64,000 bases of DNA from positions 1-64,000 of the forward strand of contig SCNI01000010.1 in NCBI GenBank assembly GCA_005502775.1, written 5' to 3'. Both the position numbers and the translations under genes were made by a program. The DNA comes from Microbacteriaceae bacterium 3FA27C10. Lineage in GTDB: Bacteria; Actinomycetota; Actinomycetes; Actinomycetales; Microbacteriaceae. Positions 32,822-40,618 of the stretch are shown here, one piece after another. The notes under the pieces were generated by a model, which was not told where the DNA came from, made no database searches, and saw nothing but the letters and a program-made list of their open reading frames with translations. Each line of letters begins with the position of its first letter. Positions within the stretch are counted from its first letter, which is position 1.

Positions 32822-34825
32822 ATGGTCACAGCCACGAACGTCGAGGCCACCGCGGTCAACACCATCGCCTGGCTCTCGGAGGCTTCGACCTCGATCGTGG
32901 TTCCGGTCTACCAGCGCCAGTACCGCTGGGACATCGGCGGCTGCGAGCAGCTGCTGGGCGACATCCGCGCCGTCTCCGGGTCGGGCGAGCGGCACCGGCA
33001 CTTCATCGGGTCCATCCTCTCCACGAGCGGAGACGACGGCACCGGCGAACTCGTGCTCATCGACGGACAGCAGCGCATCACCACCCTGATGCTGCTGGTC
33101 GCGGCCCTGCACCACAGCGTGCGCGAGACCGATCCGCAGCTCGCCGCCGAGCTCGAGCAGGTGCTCGTGCGCGCCGACGACCCTTCCCGCACGAAACTGC
33201 GGCCGCACCGCGGCTGGGCCGAGATCTTCGAGAGCGTCGTCCTCGACCGCCGGAGCGACGGGGATGCGCTGCGCGACTCCCGCTTCGACGACAACTACGC
33301 CTTCTTCCGCAGCCAGGTGCACGCCGACGAGGCGCCGCGCATCTGGAGCGGCCTGCAGAAGCTCGAGCACGTGGCCATCACCCTGGGGGCGGAGGCGAAC
33401 GCGCAGCAGATCTTCGAGAGCCTGAACTCCACGGGCGAGCCGCTGCGCGACCACGAGCTCATCCACAACTACGTGCTGATGGGCCTCTCGCACGCCGAGC
33501 AGAGCGAGATCGAAGACGAGTACTGGCTGCCGATCGAGCAGAACACCGGCGAGTCGATCGGCAGCTTCTGGCGGCACTACCTCGTGATGACCACGGGCCG
33601 CGAGGTGGTGGTGGCCGGAGAACGCGGCGTCTACGACGCCTTCCGGCACGAATTCCCGCGGCTCGACCTGCAGTCCCTGCGCGAGCACGCCGCCGAGTGG
33701 CGGGACTACTCCGCCGTCTACCGCACCCTCCTCGAGCCGCAGCGGGCCCCGGATGCCGGGGTCGGCCGCCACCTCGCCCACCTCAACACCTTCGGGCGCG
33801 GGATGTACCCGCTCGCGATGCGCGCCTACGGCGACTTCGCGCAGGGCACGACCGACGCCGCAGCCCTCGTCGCCACGCTCGAGGACATCCAGTCACTGCT
33901 GCTGCGCCGCACGGTCGTCGGCATCACGACCGACCGCATGGTGGCCCGGCTCTGCCGCGCCCGCGAGGACGGGCCGGATGCGCTGGTGCGGGCGATCGCG
34001 CGCATCACGCCCTCCGACGAGCGGGTGCGCGTGGCCCTGAAGTACAGCGAGCTGCCGCACGCGGCCTACGTGCTGGGCCGCATCGCCGGGGTCGACTCGG
34101 CCGTGGGGCTCGACCTGGAGCACGTCTTCCCGCTCCTCCCGGGCGACGACTGGACGGGCGACGGCGAGCGCGTGTGGGCCGACTACAGCGACGACGAGCA
34201 GAACAGCCACCGCGCCCTCGCGCAGACGCTCGGCAACCTGGCCCTGCTTGAGCAGCCGCTCGCGGAGCGCGCCTTCGACCGCTCCTTCCCCGAGAAGCGC
34301 GCGGTCTACGCGCAGAGCGAGGTCTCGATCAGCCGTGCCCTCGCCGAGCTCCCCGCCTGGGGCACGGCCGCGATCGCGGAGCGCACCGTGCAGCTCACCG
34401 AGCTCTTCCTCGCCGTGTGGGTGCGGCCCGGCTCCGCGGGAATCGACGACGACGACCTCACGCCCATCCTCGACGCCACCCGCCGGCGCGGCTGGCCGCG
34501 CGGCTGGGAGCGCGAGTTCGACTACGTGGAGTACCGCGGCGAGCACTGGGAGGTCTACGACGTCAAGTACCTCTTCAACCGGGTGTTCAAGCGCCTGTGG
34601 GCCGATTCGCGCGAGGCCGTGGTGCGGTTCAGCGCGGGCCGCGGCGGCCCGATCTACCAGACGCAGGCCTGGAACGGGCACTGGGACGTGCTCGACGAGA
34701 ACACCCACCTCTACATGGGCTGGGACTCGAAGTACATGCTCACCGCGGTGCAGGGCGTGCTCGACGAGGCCGGGCTCGCTGCAGAGGTCTTCGTGAAGTA
34801 CTCCTACTTCGGCGCGGTGATGTAG
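32822..34825 (+). CDS. DUF262/DUF1524 protein (GmrSD-like, putative type IV restriction enzyme)
   Basis: A 667-residue protein. The N-terminal DUF262 (ParB-like) domain has VPVYQRQYRW and LIDGQQRITTLMLL, the nucleotide-hydrolysis motif. After a helical middle, the DUF1524 HNH-like nuclease region shows LEHVFPLL (in place of the usual EHIxPQ) with LGNLALL and SFPEKRAVYAQS. A C-terminal domain of about 110 residues (aromatic-rich, EVYDVKYLF) is unassigned. Fusions of these two domains include GmrSD and related enzymes that cut modified phage DNA. It stands alone, with no methylase or partner. The ATG follows GAGAGGCGAACAGAGAACC. Anti-phage function is inferred from the family. Confidence 0.88.
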   Translation: MVTATNVEATAVNTIAWLSEASTSIVVPVYQRQYRWDIGGCEQLLGDIRAVSGSGERHRHFIGSILSTSGDDGTGELVLIDGQQRITTLMLLVAALHHSVRETDPQLAAELEQVLVRADDPSRTKLRPHRGWAEIFESVVLDRRSDGDALRDSRFDDNYAFFRSQVHADEAPRIWSGLQKLEHVAITLGAEANAQQIFESLNSTGEPLRDHELIHNYVLMGLSHAEQSEIEDEYWLPIEQNTGESIGSFWRHYLVMTTGREVVVAGERGVYDAFRHEFPRLDLQSLREHAAEWRDYSAVYRTLLEPQRAPDAGVGRHLAHLNTFGRGMYPLAMRAYGDFAQGTTDAAALVATLEDIQSLLLRRTVVGITTDRMVARLCRAREDGPDALVRAIARITPSDERVRVALKYSELPHAAYVLGRIAGVDSAVGLDLEHVFPLLPGDDWTGDGERVWADYSDDEQNSHRALAQTLGNLALLEQPLAERAFDRSFPEKRAVYAQSEVSISRALAELPAWGTAAIAERTVQLTELFLAVWVRPGSAGIDDDDLTPILDATRRRGWPRGWEREFDYVEYRGEHWEVYDVKYLFNRVFKRLWADSREAVVRFSAGRGGPIYQTQAWNGHWDVLDENTHLYMGWDSKYMLTAVQGVLDEAGLAAEVFVKYSYFGAVM

Positions 34826-34881
34826 CGGCGCGCGTTGCGCCGTGTGACGTCGCCGCCGCGAGCCGGTCGCCGCCCGAGCCG

Positions 34882-34887
34882 TACGAT
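34882..34887 (+). promoter_or_regulatory. -10 element (TACGAT) of a probable leaderless promoter
   Basis: TACGAT is followed by 6 nt and the ATG of the ATP-grasp gene. The GGAGG in the spacer touches the ATG and so cannot serve as a ribosome site. Confidence 0.5.
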
Positions 34888-34893
34888 CGGAGG

Positions 34894-35913
34894 ATGAGCG
34901 ATCCGACGGCACCCGTGGTGCACATCCTCCATGAGAACGCCGAGTGGATCCCGCCGCTCGCCGCCGCCCTCGACGCGGCCGGGGTGCCCTTCGCCGAGTG
35001 GCCGCTCACGACCGGCTCGATCGACATCTCGGCCGAGCCTCCGCAGGGCGTGTTCTGGTCGCGCCTCAGCGCCTCCTCGCACACCCGCGACCACGAGCAC
35101 GCGAAGGAGTACTCGCGTGCGGTGCTGCGCTGGCTCGAGTCGTGGGGCCGCCGGGTCGTCAACGGCAGCCGGGTGGTGGAGCTCGAGGTGAGCAAGGCCG
35201 CGCAGTATGCGGCACTTCGCGCGGCCGGGTTCGACGTGCCGCACACGATCGTGGTGTTCGGCACCGACGACCTCAAGCGCCGGGCGCGCGAGCTGCCGAC
35301 GCCGTTCATCACCAAGCACAACCAGGGCGGCAAGGGCCTCGGCGTGCGCCGCTTCGACGATCTCGCGGAGTTCGACCGCTACGTCGACGGGCCCGAGTTC
35401 GAGCATCCCGTCGACGGCATCACCCTGCTGCAGGAGTACATCACCACCGCGTCGCCGTTCATCACGCGCGCCGAGTTCGTGGGCCGGCGCTTCGTCTACG
35501 CAGTGCGGGTCGACACCTCGGCGGGCTCGTTCGAGCTGTGCCCGGCCGAGGCCTGCGCGGTGCCGGACCAGAGCGGCTTCGCGCCGGCGGCGTGCAACGT
35601 GCCCGCGACGGCGACAACGGCGACGACAACGGCGACGGCGACGGCGACCAGTCTGTTCAGCGAGCGCCACGACATCGACGCGGCGCATCCGCTCATCGCG
35701 AAGCTCGAGGCGTTCCTCGCGGAGCAGGGCGTCGAGATCGCCGGCGTGGAGTTCTTCGAGACGGCAGGCGGCCGGCTCCTCCCCTACGACATCAACACCA
35801 ACACGAACTACAGCCCCGACGTCGAGGCGGTCTCGGCGCGCTCCGCGGCGGCCGCGGTCGCCCGCTTCCTCGGGGCGGAGCTCGCCGAGCGGTACGAGGC
35901 GGTCAGCGCGTGA
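34894..35913 (+). CDS. ATP-grasp (RimK-like) ligase
   Basis: A 339-residue ATP-grasp enzyme. The N-terminal pre-ATP domain (about 1-90) is followed by TPFITKHNQGGKGLGVRRF (ATP-binding Lys and Gly loop, about 135-150), LLQEYI (adenine contact) and the C-terminal metal-binding strands VEFFET...YDINTNTNYSPDVE (Glu/Asn ligands). Family members join a carboxylate to an amine, often glutamate or small-peptide bond formation. The gene overlaps a flavin monooxygenase gene by 4 bp (GTGA), suggesting a two-step modification pathway. An Ala/Thr run (about 240-252) from a short repeat is inserted in a surface loop. The substrate is unknown. Confidence 0.88.
   Translation: MSDPTAPVVHILHENAEWIPPLAAALDAAGVPFAEWPLTTGSIDISAEPPQGVFWSRLSASSHTRDHEHAKEYSRAVLRWLESWGRRVVNGSRVVELEVSKAAQYAALRAAGFDVPHTIVVFGTDDLKRRARELPTPFITKHNQGGKGLGVRRFDDLAEFDRYVDGPEFEHPVDGITLLQEYITTASPFITRAEFVGRRFVYAVRVDTSAGSFELCPAEACAVPDQSGFAPAACNVPATATTATTTATATATSLFSERHDIDAAHPLIAKLEAFLAEQGVEIAGVEFFETAGGRLLPYDINTNTNYSPDVEAVSARSAAAAVARFLGAELAERYEAVSA
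35605..35649 (+). repeat. ACG/GCG microsatellite in the ATP-grasp gene
   Basis: An imperfect repeat of GCG ACG and ACA codons encodes an Ala/Thr run inside the ligase. The flanking coding sequence has no such bias, so it looks like a slippage-born insertion. Confidence 0.75.
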
Positions 35914-36953
35914 GATTCGGCTACTGGACCCCCGTCTTCGGCGGCTGGCTGCGCAACGTCGACGACGAGAACACGCCACTGAGCTTCGCGCACCTCGCCG
36001 AGATCGCACGCACGGCCGAGGAGGTGGGCTTCGACGTGACGCTCATCCCCGAGCTCAACCTCAACGACATCCGCGGCTATGACGGGCCGACACTGGATGC
36101 CTGGGCCACCACCGCGGGTATCGCGGCCGTGACGACGTCGATCGAGATCATGGTCGCGCTGCGGCCGAGCTACCACCCTCCGGCGCTCGCGGCGAAGCAG
36201 GCGGCCACCATCCAGGAGATCGCCGGCGGCCGCTTCACCCTCAACGTGGTGTCGGCCTGGTGGGCCGAGGAGGCCCGGCAGTACGGGGTGGAGTTCCGGG
36301 CCCACGACGACCGCTACGCGGTCACGACCGAGTACGTCGAGGTGCTGCGCGGGCTCTGGACCGAGACGCCCTACAGCCACGCGGGGCCGAATTACACCCT
36401 CGAGGGAACCTATCTCGAGCCCAAGCCCTCCGTGCATCCGCTCGTCTACGCCGGCGGCGAGAGCGAGGCCGGCCGCGCCGCCATCTCGGGCTTCGCCGAC
36501 GCGTACCTCACCCACGGCGGCACGGTGGAGGAGCTCGACGCGAAAATCTCCGACATGCGCCGCCGCCGCTCGGCCCTCGGCCGCGAGCCGTTCGAGCACT
36601 TCGGCATGGCGGCCTACGCCATCGTGCGCGACACCGCGGAGGAGGCGCAGGCCGAACTCGACCGCATCACGGACGTGCGCGAGGGCGCGGCCTACACCTC
36701 CTACCAGGAGTTCGTGTCGAAGTCGCAGCTCGACACCGCGGTCGACCTCAAGGACTACTCGGTGTCCAACCGCGGCCTCCGGCCCGGCTTCGTGGGCACA
36801 CCCCAGCAGGTGGCGGCGAAGATCCTCGAGTTCGAGGCCGTGGGCGTCGACACGCTGCTGCTGCAGTTCTCCCCCGCCCTCGACGAGATGCGCCGCTTCG
36901 CAGAGCAGGTCATCCCGCTCGTGAAGGCCGGCTCCCTCCGCTCGGCTCCGTAG
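35910..36953 (+). CDS. LLM-class flavin-dependent monooxygenase (SfnG/SsuD-like)
   Basis: A 347-residue bacterial-luciferase-like TIM-barrel enzyme. The start (RFGYWTPVFGGWL), ALAAKQAATIQEIAGGRFTLNVVSAWW, the HDDRYAVTTEYVEVLRGLW segment and PLVYAGGESEAGRAAI all resemble the alkanesulfonate and dimethylsulfone monooxygenase branch, which uses reduced FMN from a partner reductase. The GTG start overlaps the ATP-grasp stop (GTGA). No flavin reductase is adjacent. The pairing with a ligase is unusual and may mean biosynthesis rather than sulfur scavenging. Confidence in the fold is high; the substrate is unknown. Confidence 0.92.
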   Translation: MRFGYWTPVFGGWLRNVDDENTPLSFAHLAEIARTAEEVGFDVTLIPELNLNDIRGYDGPTLDAWATTAGIAAVTTSIEIMVALRPSYHPPALAAKQAATIQEIAGGRFTLNVVSAWWAEEARQYGVEFRAHDDRYAVTTEYVEVLRGLWTETPYSHAGPNYTLEGTYLEPKPSVHPLVYAGGESEAGRAAISGFADAYLTHGGTVEELDAKISDMRRRRSALGREPFEHFGMAAYAIVRDTAEEAQAELDRITDVREGAAYTSYQEFVSKSQLDTAVDLKDYSVSNRGLRPGFVGTPQQVAAKILEFEAVGVDTLLLQFSPALDEMRRFAEQVIPLVKAGSLRSAP

Positions 36954-37025
36954 GACGTCTGTCGCACGAAGTCGCGTCAATTGTCGCTACTGCGACGCGC
37001 CGGGATACGTCAGGCTCACGAGCGA

Positions 37026-37052
37026 CGCACGGTCACGGAGACCGGCCGTGCG
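37026..37052 (+). other. Hairpin in the crcB leader
   Basis: CGCACGG (37026-37032) pairs with CCGTGCG (37046-37052), with inner GGTC/GACC pairing. It lies 35 bp before the first crcB start. It does not match the fluoride riboswitch consensus. Confidence 0.4.
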
Positions 37053-37086
37053 GCGACGGATTCCGGAGCGGAGCGAGACGAGACCG

Positions 37087-37566
37087 ATGCAGCGATCACC
37101 CGCGATCCGCCTTCTCGACGTCGTCTCGGTGTTCGCCGGAGGGGCGCTCGGTACGAGCCTGCGGTACGGCCTGACCCTGCTGCTGCCCGCCGAGGGCGCG
37201 TTGCCGGTCACCTTCGCGATCAACGTCACCGGAGCCTTCGCACTGGGCGCGCTGAACGAATGGGTGCGGGGCTCTGCCGACCGGCGGCGCGCACGGAGCA
37301 TCTCGACGTTCTTCGGCACCGGGGTGCTCGGCGGCTACACCACCTATGGCATGTTCGCCGTCGACGCCGACGGCCTGCTCGACACCTCGCGCGTCGGCGA
37401 CAGCATCCTCTACGGCCTGGCGACCGTGGTGCTGGGGGTGGCGGCGGCCTACGGTGGCACGCGCGCCGCAGGCGCACTGCGGCGGGGGCGCGCCGATGAC
37501 CGGCCCGACGAGGATGACCGGCATGACGTGGAGTGGCCGGCAGCACGAAAGGGGCACCGGCGATGA
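37087..37566 (+). CDS. crcB: Fluoride efflux channel subunit CrcB/Fluc
   Basis: A 159-residue membrane protein with four predicted helices and Fluc hallmarks: GGALGTSLRYG in helix 1, FAINVTGAFALG in helix 2 and GVLGGYTTYGMF in helix 3. Fluc channels are dual-topology dimers; where two different genes occur in tandem, as here, they form an antiparallel heterodimer. A hydrophilic, Asp/Arg-rich tail follows helix 4. I chose ATG 37087 over a GTG 39 bp upstream because the extra residues are charged and unlike the family. It overlaps the second crcB gene by 4 bp. Confidence 0.92.
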   Translation: MQRSPAIRLLDVVSVFAGGALGTSLRYGLTLLLPAEGALPVTFAINVTGAFALGALNEWVRGSADRRRARSISTFFGTGVLGGYTTYGMFAVDADGLLDTSRVGDSILYGLATVVLGVAAAYGGTRAAGALRRGRADDRPDEDDRHDVEWPAARKGHRR

Positions 37567-37937
37567 CGGCGGTCGCCGCCTTCCTCGCGGTGGCGCTCGC
37601 CGGCGGAGCCGGTGCCGCCTGCCGTCTGCTCCTCGGCGCGGGCGCGAAAGCCCTGTTCCCGGGCTGGTACCCGGTGGGCACCCTGATCATCAACGTCTCG
37701 GGCTCGCTCCTGCTCGGCTTCGCCACCGGGCTGGCCCTCGCGCACGTGCTGCCCGCGGAGTGGCGGGCGGTGGTCGGCACCGGGTTCCTCGGCGGGTACA
37801 CGACGTTCAGCACGGCGAGCGCCGACGTGGTGCAGCTCGCCCGCGACGGCCACCGTCTCGCGGCCGCCTTCCACGGGCTCGGCATGTTCGTGGCGGCTGT
37901 CGCGGCGGCCGGCACCGGGATGTGGCTCGCTTCGTGA
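37563..37937 (+). CDS. crcB: Fluoride efflux channel subunit CrcB/Fluc, second copy
   Basis: A 124-residue, four-helix Fluc protein with GGAGAACRLLLG, LIINVSGSLLLG and GFLGGYTTFSTAS. It lacks the hydrophilic tail of its neighbour. The ATG overlaps the upstream stop (ATGA), which suits equal production of two subunits that insert in opposite orientations. The pair exports F- by passive conduction and protects against environmental fluoride. Confidence 0.94.
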   Translation: MTAVAAFLAVALAGGAGAACRLLLGAGAKALFPGWYPVGTLIINVSGSLLLGFATGLALAHVLPAEWRAVVGTGFLGGYTTFSTASADVVQLARDGHRLAAAFHGLGMFVAAVAAAGTGMWLAS

Positions 37938-37991
37938 CTCCGGCATCCATTTGATCGACACGCCGTCGTCGCCCGCGCGTTCAGCGGACCC

Positions 37992-38489
37992 CTAGCTCGG
38001 CTCCCAGGGCAGCGGACCGCTGGCCACGGGCGAGATCGGCACCACCACCACGGGGCGGTGCTGTCGATGCGCGAGATGCACCGCGACCGAGCCGTTGAAG
38101 AACTCGCCGAGGGCCCCGCGCATGGTGCCCTCGCGGGTGCCGACCACGATCATCTCGGCGTCGACCCGGTCGGCGAGCGACGCGAGAGCGAGCGCCGGGT
38201 CGCCGGCGAGCACGAAGGCCTCCCAGGGAACGGCGCCGTCGAGCACCCGGTCGAGCTGAGCGGCGAGCACCGGCGCGATCACCGAGGGTTCGTCATCGGC
38301 GAGGTCGGGGTCGATCGGCGCCGAGTGCAGCGCCCGGCCCGCACCCGCGGCGTCGCCGCGCTCGACGTAGCGGCTGGTGTCCACGAAGCCGCAGACGAGG
38401 GCCGCGTCGAAGCGGCGCGCGAAGTGCGAGGCCGCGCGCAGAACGGCGTCGGGCATCCCGGGGATGACACCCACCACGATCCGGGCCAT
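37992..38489 (-). CDS. Universal stress protein (UspA family)
   Basis: A 165-residue single-domain USP. The ATP-binding pattern G-2x-G-9x-G(S/T) is visible as VVGTREGTMRGALGEFFNGSVA near residues 118-140. The start has GGAGG 7 nt upstream. It is alone between convergent crcB genes and the response regulator gene. The small insertion rich in Asp (about 45-70) is longer than in minimal Usp proteins. A stress-linked, ATP-dependent role is expected but not specific. Confidence 0.92.
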   Translation of the reverse strand: MARIVVGVIPGMPDAVLRAASHFARRFDAALVCGFVDTSRYVERGDAAGAGRALHSAPIDPDLADDEPSVIAPVLAAQLDRVLDGAVPWEAFVLAGDPALALASLADRVDAEMIVVGTREGTMRGALGEFFNGSVAVHLAHRQHRPVVVVPISPVASGPLPWEPS

Positions 38490-38579
38490 CTCTGCCTCCT
38501 CCCGGGCACGACGAGGTGCCGGTGACAGCAGGGTACGCCTGCTCGGGCGCGGATGCTGCGGGGAGTTCGGCGGCTCCCA

Positions 38580-38613
38580 TCTCCCGCTCAGATCGGCGCG
38601 TCTCCCGCTCAGA
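38580..38613. repeat. Direct repeat between stress-protein and regulator genes
   Basis: TCTCCCGCTCAGA occurs at 38580-38592 and again at 38601-38613, 21 bp apart (two helical turns). It lies upstream of the stress-protein gene and just downstream of the response regulator gene, so it may be an activator site. Confidence 0.5.
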
Positions 38614-38631
38614 CCAGGGCGATCAGCCCGA

Positions 38632-39258
38632 TCAGCGCAGGATGCCCCGCCGCCGAGCCGTCGACACGGCCGCCGTGCGCGAGGTGGCGTCGAGCTTCGA
38701 GAAGATGTGCGCGAGGTGCGACTTCACCGTCGTCTCGCCCACGAACAGGGTCGCGGCGATCTCGGCGTTGGAGCGACCGGCCGCCACCAGCTCGAGCACC
38801 TCGAGCTCGCGGGAGCTGAGGCTCGCGTGCGGGGCGCGCATCCGGTCGAGCAGCCGCGAGGCGATCACGGGCGCCAAGGCGCTCTCGCCCGCCGCGGCCG
38901 CGCGCACGGCGGCCACGAGCTCGTGCGGCGGGGCGTCCTTCAGCAGGTAGCCGCTCGCGCCCGCCTCGACGGCGGCGAGGATGTCGGCATCCGAGTCGTA
39001 GTTGGTGAGCACCAGCACGTAGGGCGGGGCCTCGAGCGAACGGATGCGCCGGGTCGCGTGGGCCCCGGTGGCGTTGCCGGCGGCCCCGAACTGCAGGTCC
39101 ATCAGCACCACGTCGGGGTTCAGCCGCTCGGCGGCCTCGACGGCCGCGTCGGCGTCGGAGGCCTCGCCCACGATCTCGAAGTCATCCTCCGAACCCAGCA
39201 GCGCCACGAGGCCGGTGCGCACGATCGGGTGGTCGTCGGCGATCAGCAGGTGGATCAC
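38632..39258 (-). CDS. NarL/LuxR-family response regulator
   Basis: A 208-residue regulator: receiver domain with D8/D9, phospho-acceptor D54 (VLMD), conserved Thr (LTNYD) and Lys (LLKD), then a LuxR HTH (LSSRELEVLELVAAGRSNAEIA). The GTG start overlaps the kinase stop (GTGA). With the kinase it forms the second NarL-type system in the window, divergent from an ABC exporter operon that is its most likely target. Confidence 0.94.
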   Translation of the reverse strand: MIHLLIADDHPIVRTGLVALLGSEDDFEIVGEASDADAAVEAAERLNPDVVLMDLQFGAAGNATGAHATRRIRSLEAPPYVLVLTNYDSDADILAAVEAGASGYLLKDAPPHELVAAVRAAAAGESALAPVIASRLLDRMRAPHASLSSRELEVLELVAAGRSNAEIAATLFVGETTVKSHLAHIFSKLDATSRTAAVSTARRRGILR

Positions 39259-40454
39259 GAGGCCGCCGCCGGGGAGATCGTGACCGCGAGCCTCGTGCCG
39301 CGGCCCGGCGCGGCGTCGATGTCGAGCGATCCGCCGAGCTGCTGCACCCGTTCCCGCGTCGCCTGGAGCCCGAACGAGTCGGAGGAGCCGGCCGGCGCAT
39401 CCGCCGCCGCATCGGGGTCGAAGCCGACACCGTCGTCGGTCACCGTGAAACTCAGCCCGTCGGCGTCGGCGAGCAGGGCGATCGTGGCCGTCGTGGCGCG
39501 GGCGTGCTGGATGACGTTCGCGATCGCGCCCTGCGCGATGCGCAGCAGGGCGGTCTGCAGGTGCATCGGCAGCGCCACCGTGTCGGAGACCTGCACCCGC
39601 ACCTCGAGCCCCTGCGCCGCCCACTGCGACTCCGCGAGCCGGCGCAGCGCCCCGCCGAGTCCCTGCTCGTCGAGCTCGGGCGGGGTGAGCTCCCGGATGA
39701 AGCGGCGCGCGTCGACGAGGTTCGCCGCGGCCGTCTCCCGCGCGAGCCGGACGTACTCGGCGCCCGGCCGGCCGGGGTCGGCCCGCTCGGCCGCGTGCAG
39801 CAGCATCTGGATGCTCGACAGCCCCTGCGCCACGGTGTCGTGGATCTCGCGCGCGAGGCGGGCCCGTTCGGCGAGCACGCCGGATTCGTGCTCGGTCGCC
39901 GCGAGCTGCCCGCGGGTGGCCAGCAGCTCGCGCATCAGCATCTCGCGTTGCTCGGCCTCGCGGGCGAGCGCCTGGTAGCCGAGCCCGATCAGGAGGGCCA
40001 CCCCCGCGCCCACGAGCGGGCCGACCACTCCCCCGACGGTGAACTCGCCGTGCAGGCCCAGCACCACGATCACCACGAGGGTCGAGGCGACGATCGCCGC
40101 CGAGCCCCACCATCGCCCGAGCAGGTGCAGCTGCAGGAAGAACAGAGGAAAGACGAGGTAGGCGGCATCGGGCGTCGCCCAGAGCAGCAGCACCCACTCG
40201 AGCGCGAGTACGGCCAGCCAGACGAGCGCCGGCGTCCGGCCCAGCCCAGGGCGACGGGCACGTCCGGGGCGCGCGAGAACCGCCCCGAGACCATAGGTGG
40301 CGAGCACGATCGCCGCCAGCGCGATGACGAGTGGCCCGCTCGGCGCCGGCACCAGCCCGGCCCGGATGACCACCAGCAGCGTCAGCGCGACGAAGAGCAG
40401 GTGCAGCCCGGCCCGCAGCCCCACGAAGACCGGGGTGAGAGCGGAGTGGGCCAT
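39255..40454 (-). CDS. NarL-type sensor histidine kinase
   Basis: A 399-residue kinase with about five to six N-terminal helices (residues 10-160), a short coiled coil, the HisKA_3 helix with H205 (AREIHDTVAQGLSSIQ) and a HATPase domain (AIANVIQHARA, DDGVGFD, FGLQATRERVQQLGG). There is no large extracytoplasmic sensor, as in the BceS-like and other intramembrane-sensing kinases that monitor an adjacent ABC transporter. ATG 40454 was chosen: a -10-like TAAAGT lies 7 nt upstream and no ribosome site is visible. Confidence 0.92.
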   Translation of the reverse strand: MAHSALTPVFVGLRAGLHLLFVALTLLVVIRAGLVPAPSGPLVIALAAIVLATYGLGAVLARPGRARRPGLGRTPALVWLAVLALEWVLLLWATPDAAYLVFPLFFLQLHLLGRWWGSAAIVASTLVVIVVLGLHGEFTVGGVVGPLVGAGVALLIGLGYQALAREAEQREMLMRELLATRGQLAATEHESGVLAERARLAREIHDTVAQGLSSIQMLLHAAERADPGRPGAEYVRLARETAAANLVDARRFIRELTPPELDEQGLGGALRRLAESQWAAQGLEVRVQVSDTVALPMHLQTALLRIAQGAIANVIQHARATTATIALLADADGLSFTVTDDGVGFDPDAAADAPAGSSDSFGLQATRERVQQLGGSLDIDAAPGRGTRLAVTISPAAAS

Positions 40455-40468
40455 GGCATGGACTTTAC

Positions 40469-40483
40469 GCGCCCGCCGGGCGC
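40469..40483. promoter_or_regulatory. Inverted repeat between kinase and ABC exporter genes
   Basis: GCGCCCG-C-CGGGCGC is a perfect 7-bp inverted repeat in the divergent 164-bp gap. It is a candidate binding site of the response regulator, but GC-rich palindromes also arise by chance here. Confidence 0.35.
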
Positions 40484-40618
40484 GGGTCATCGTCCGAAAG
40501 GACGAACCACGGCTCCTGCCTCCGGTCGCCGGATCGTGTTCCGGCGGCGGATGCTTCGCGCGCCCCGGAACGGAACAGTGGAAGAGTCACCGAGAACCCG
40601 GTGGCCGAAAGGAACACC

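Noticed and set aside
36954-37086. Fluoride riboswitch before crcB
   Set aside because: The conserved pseudoknot core could not be recognised; only a simple hairpin is visible.
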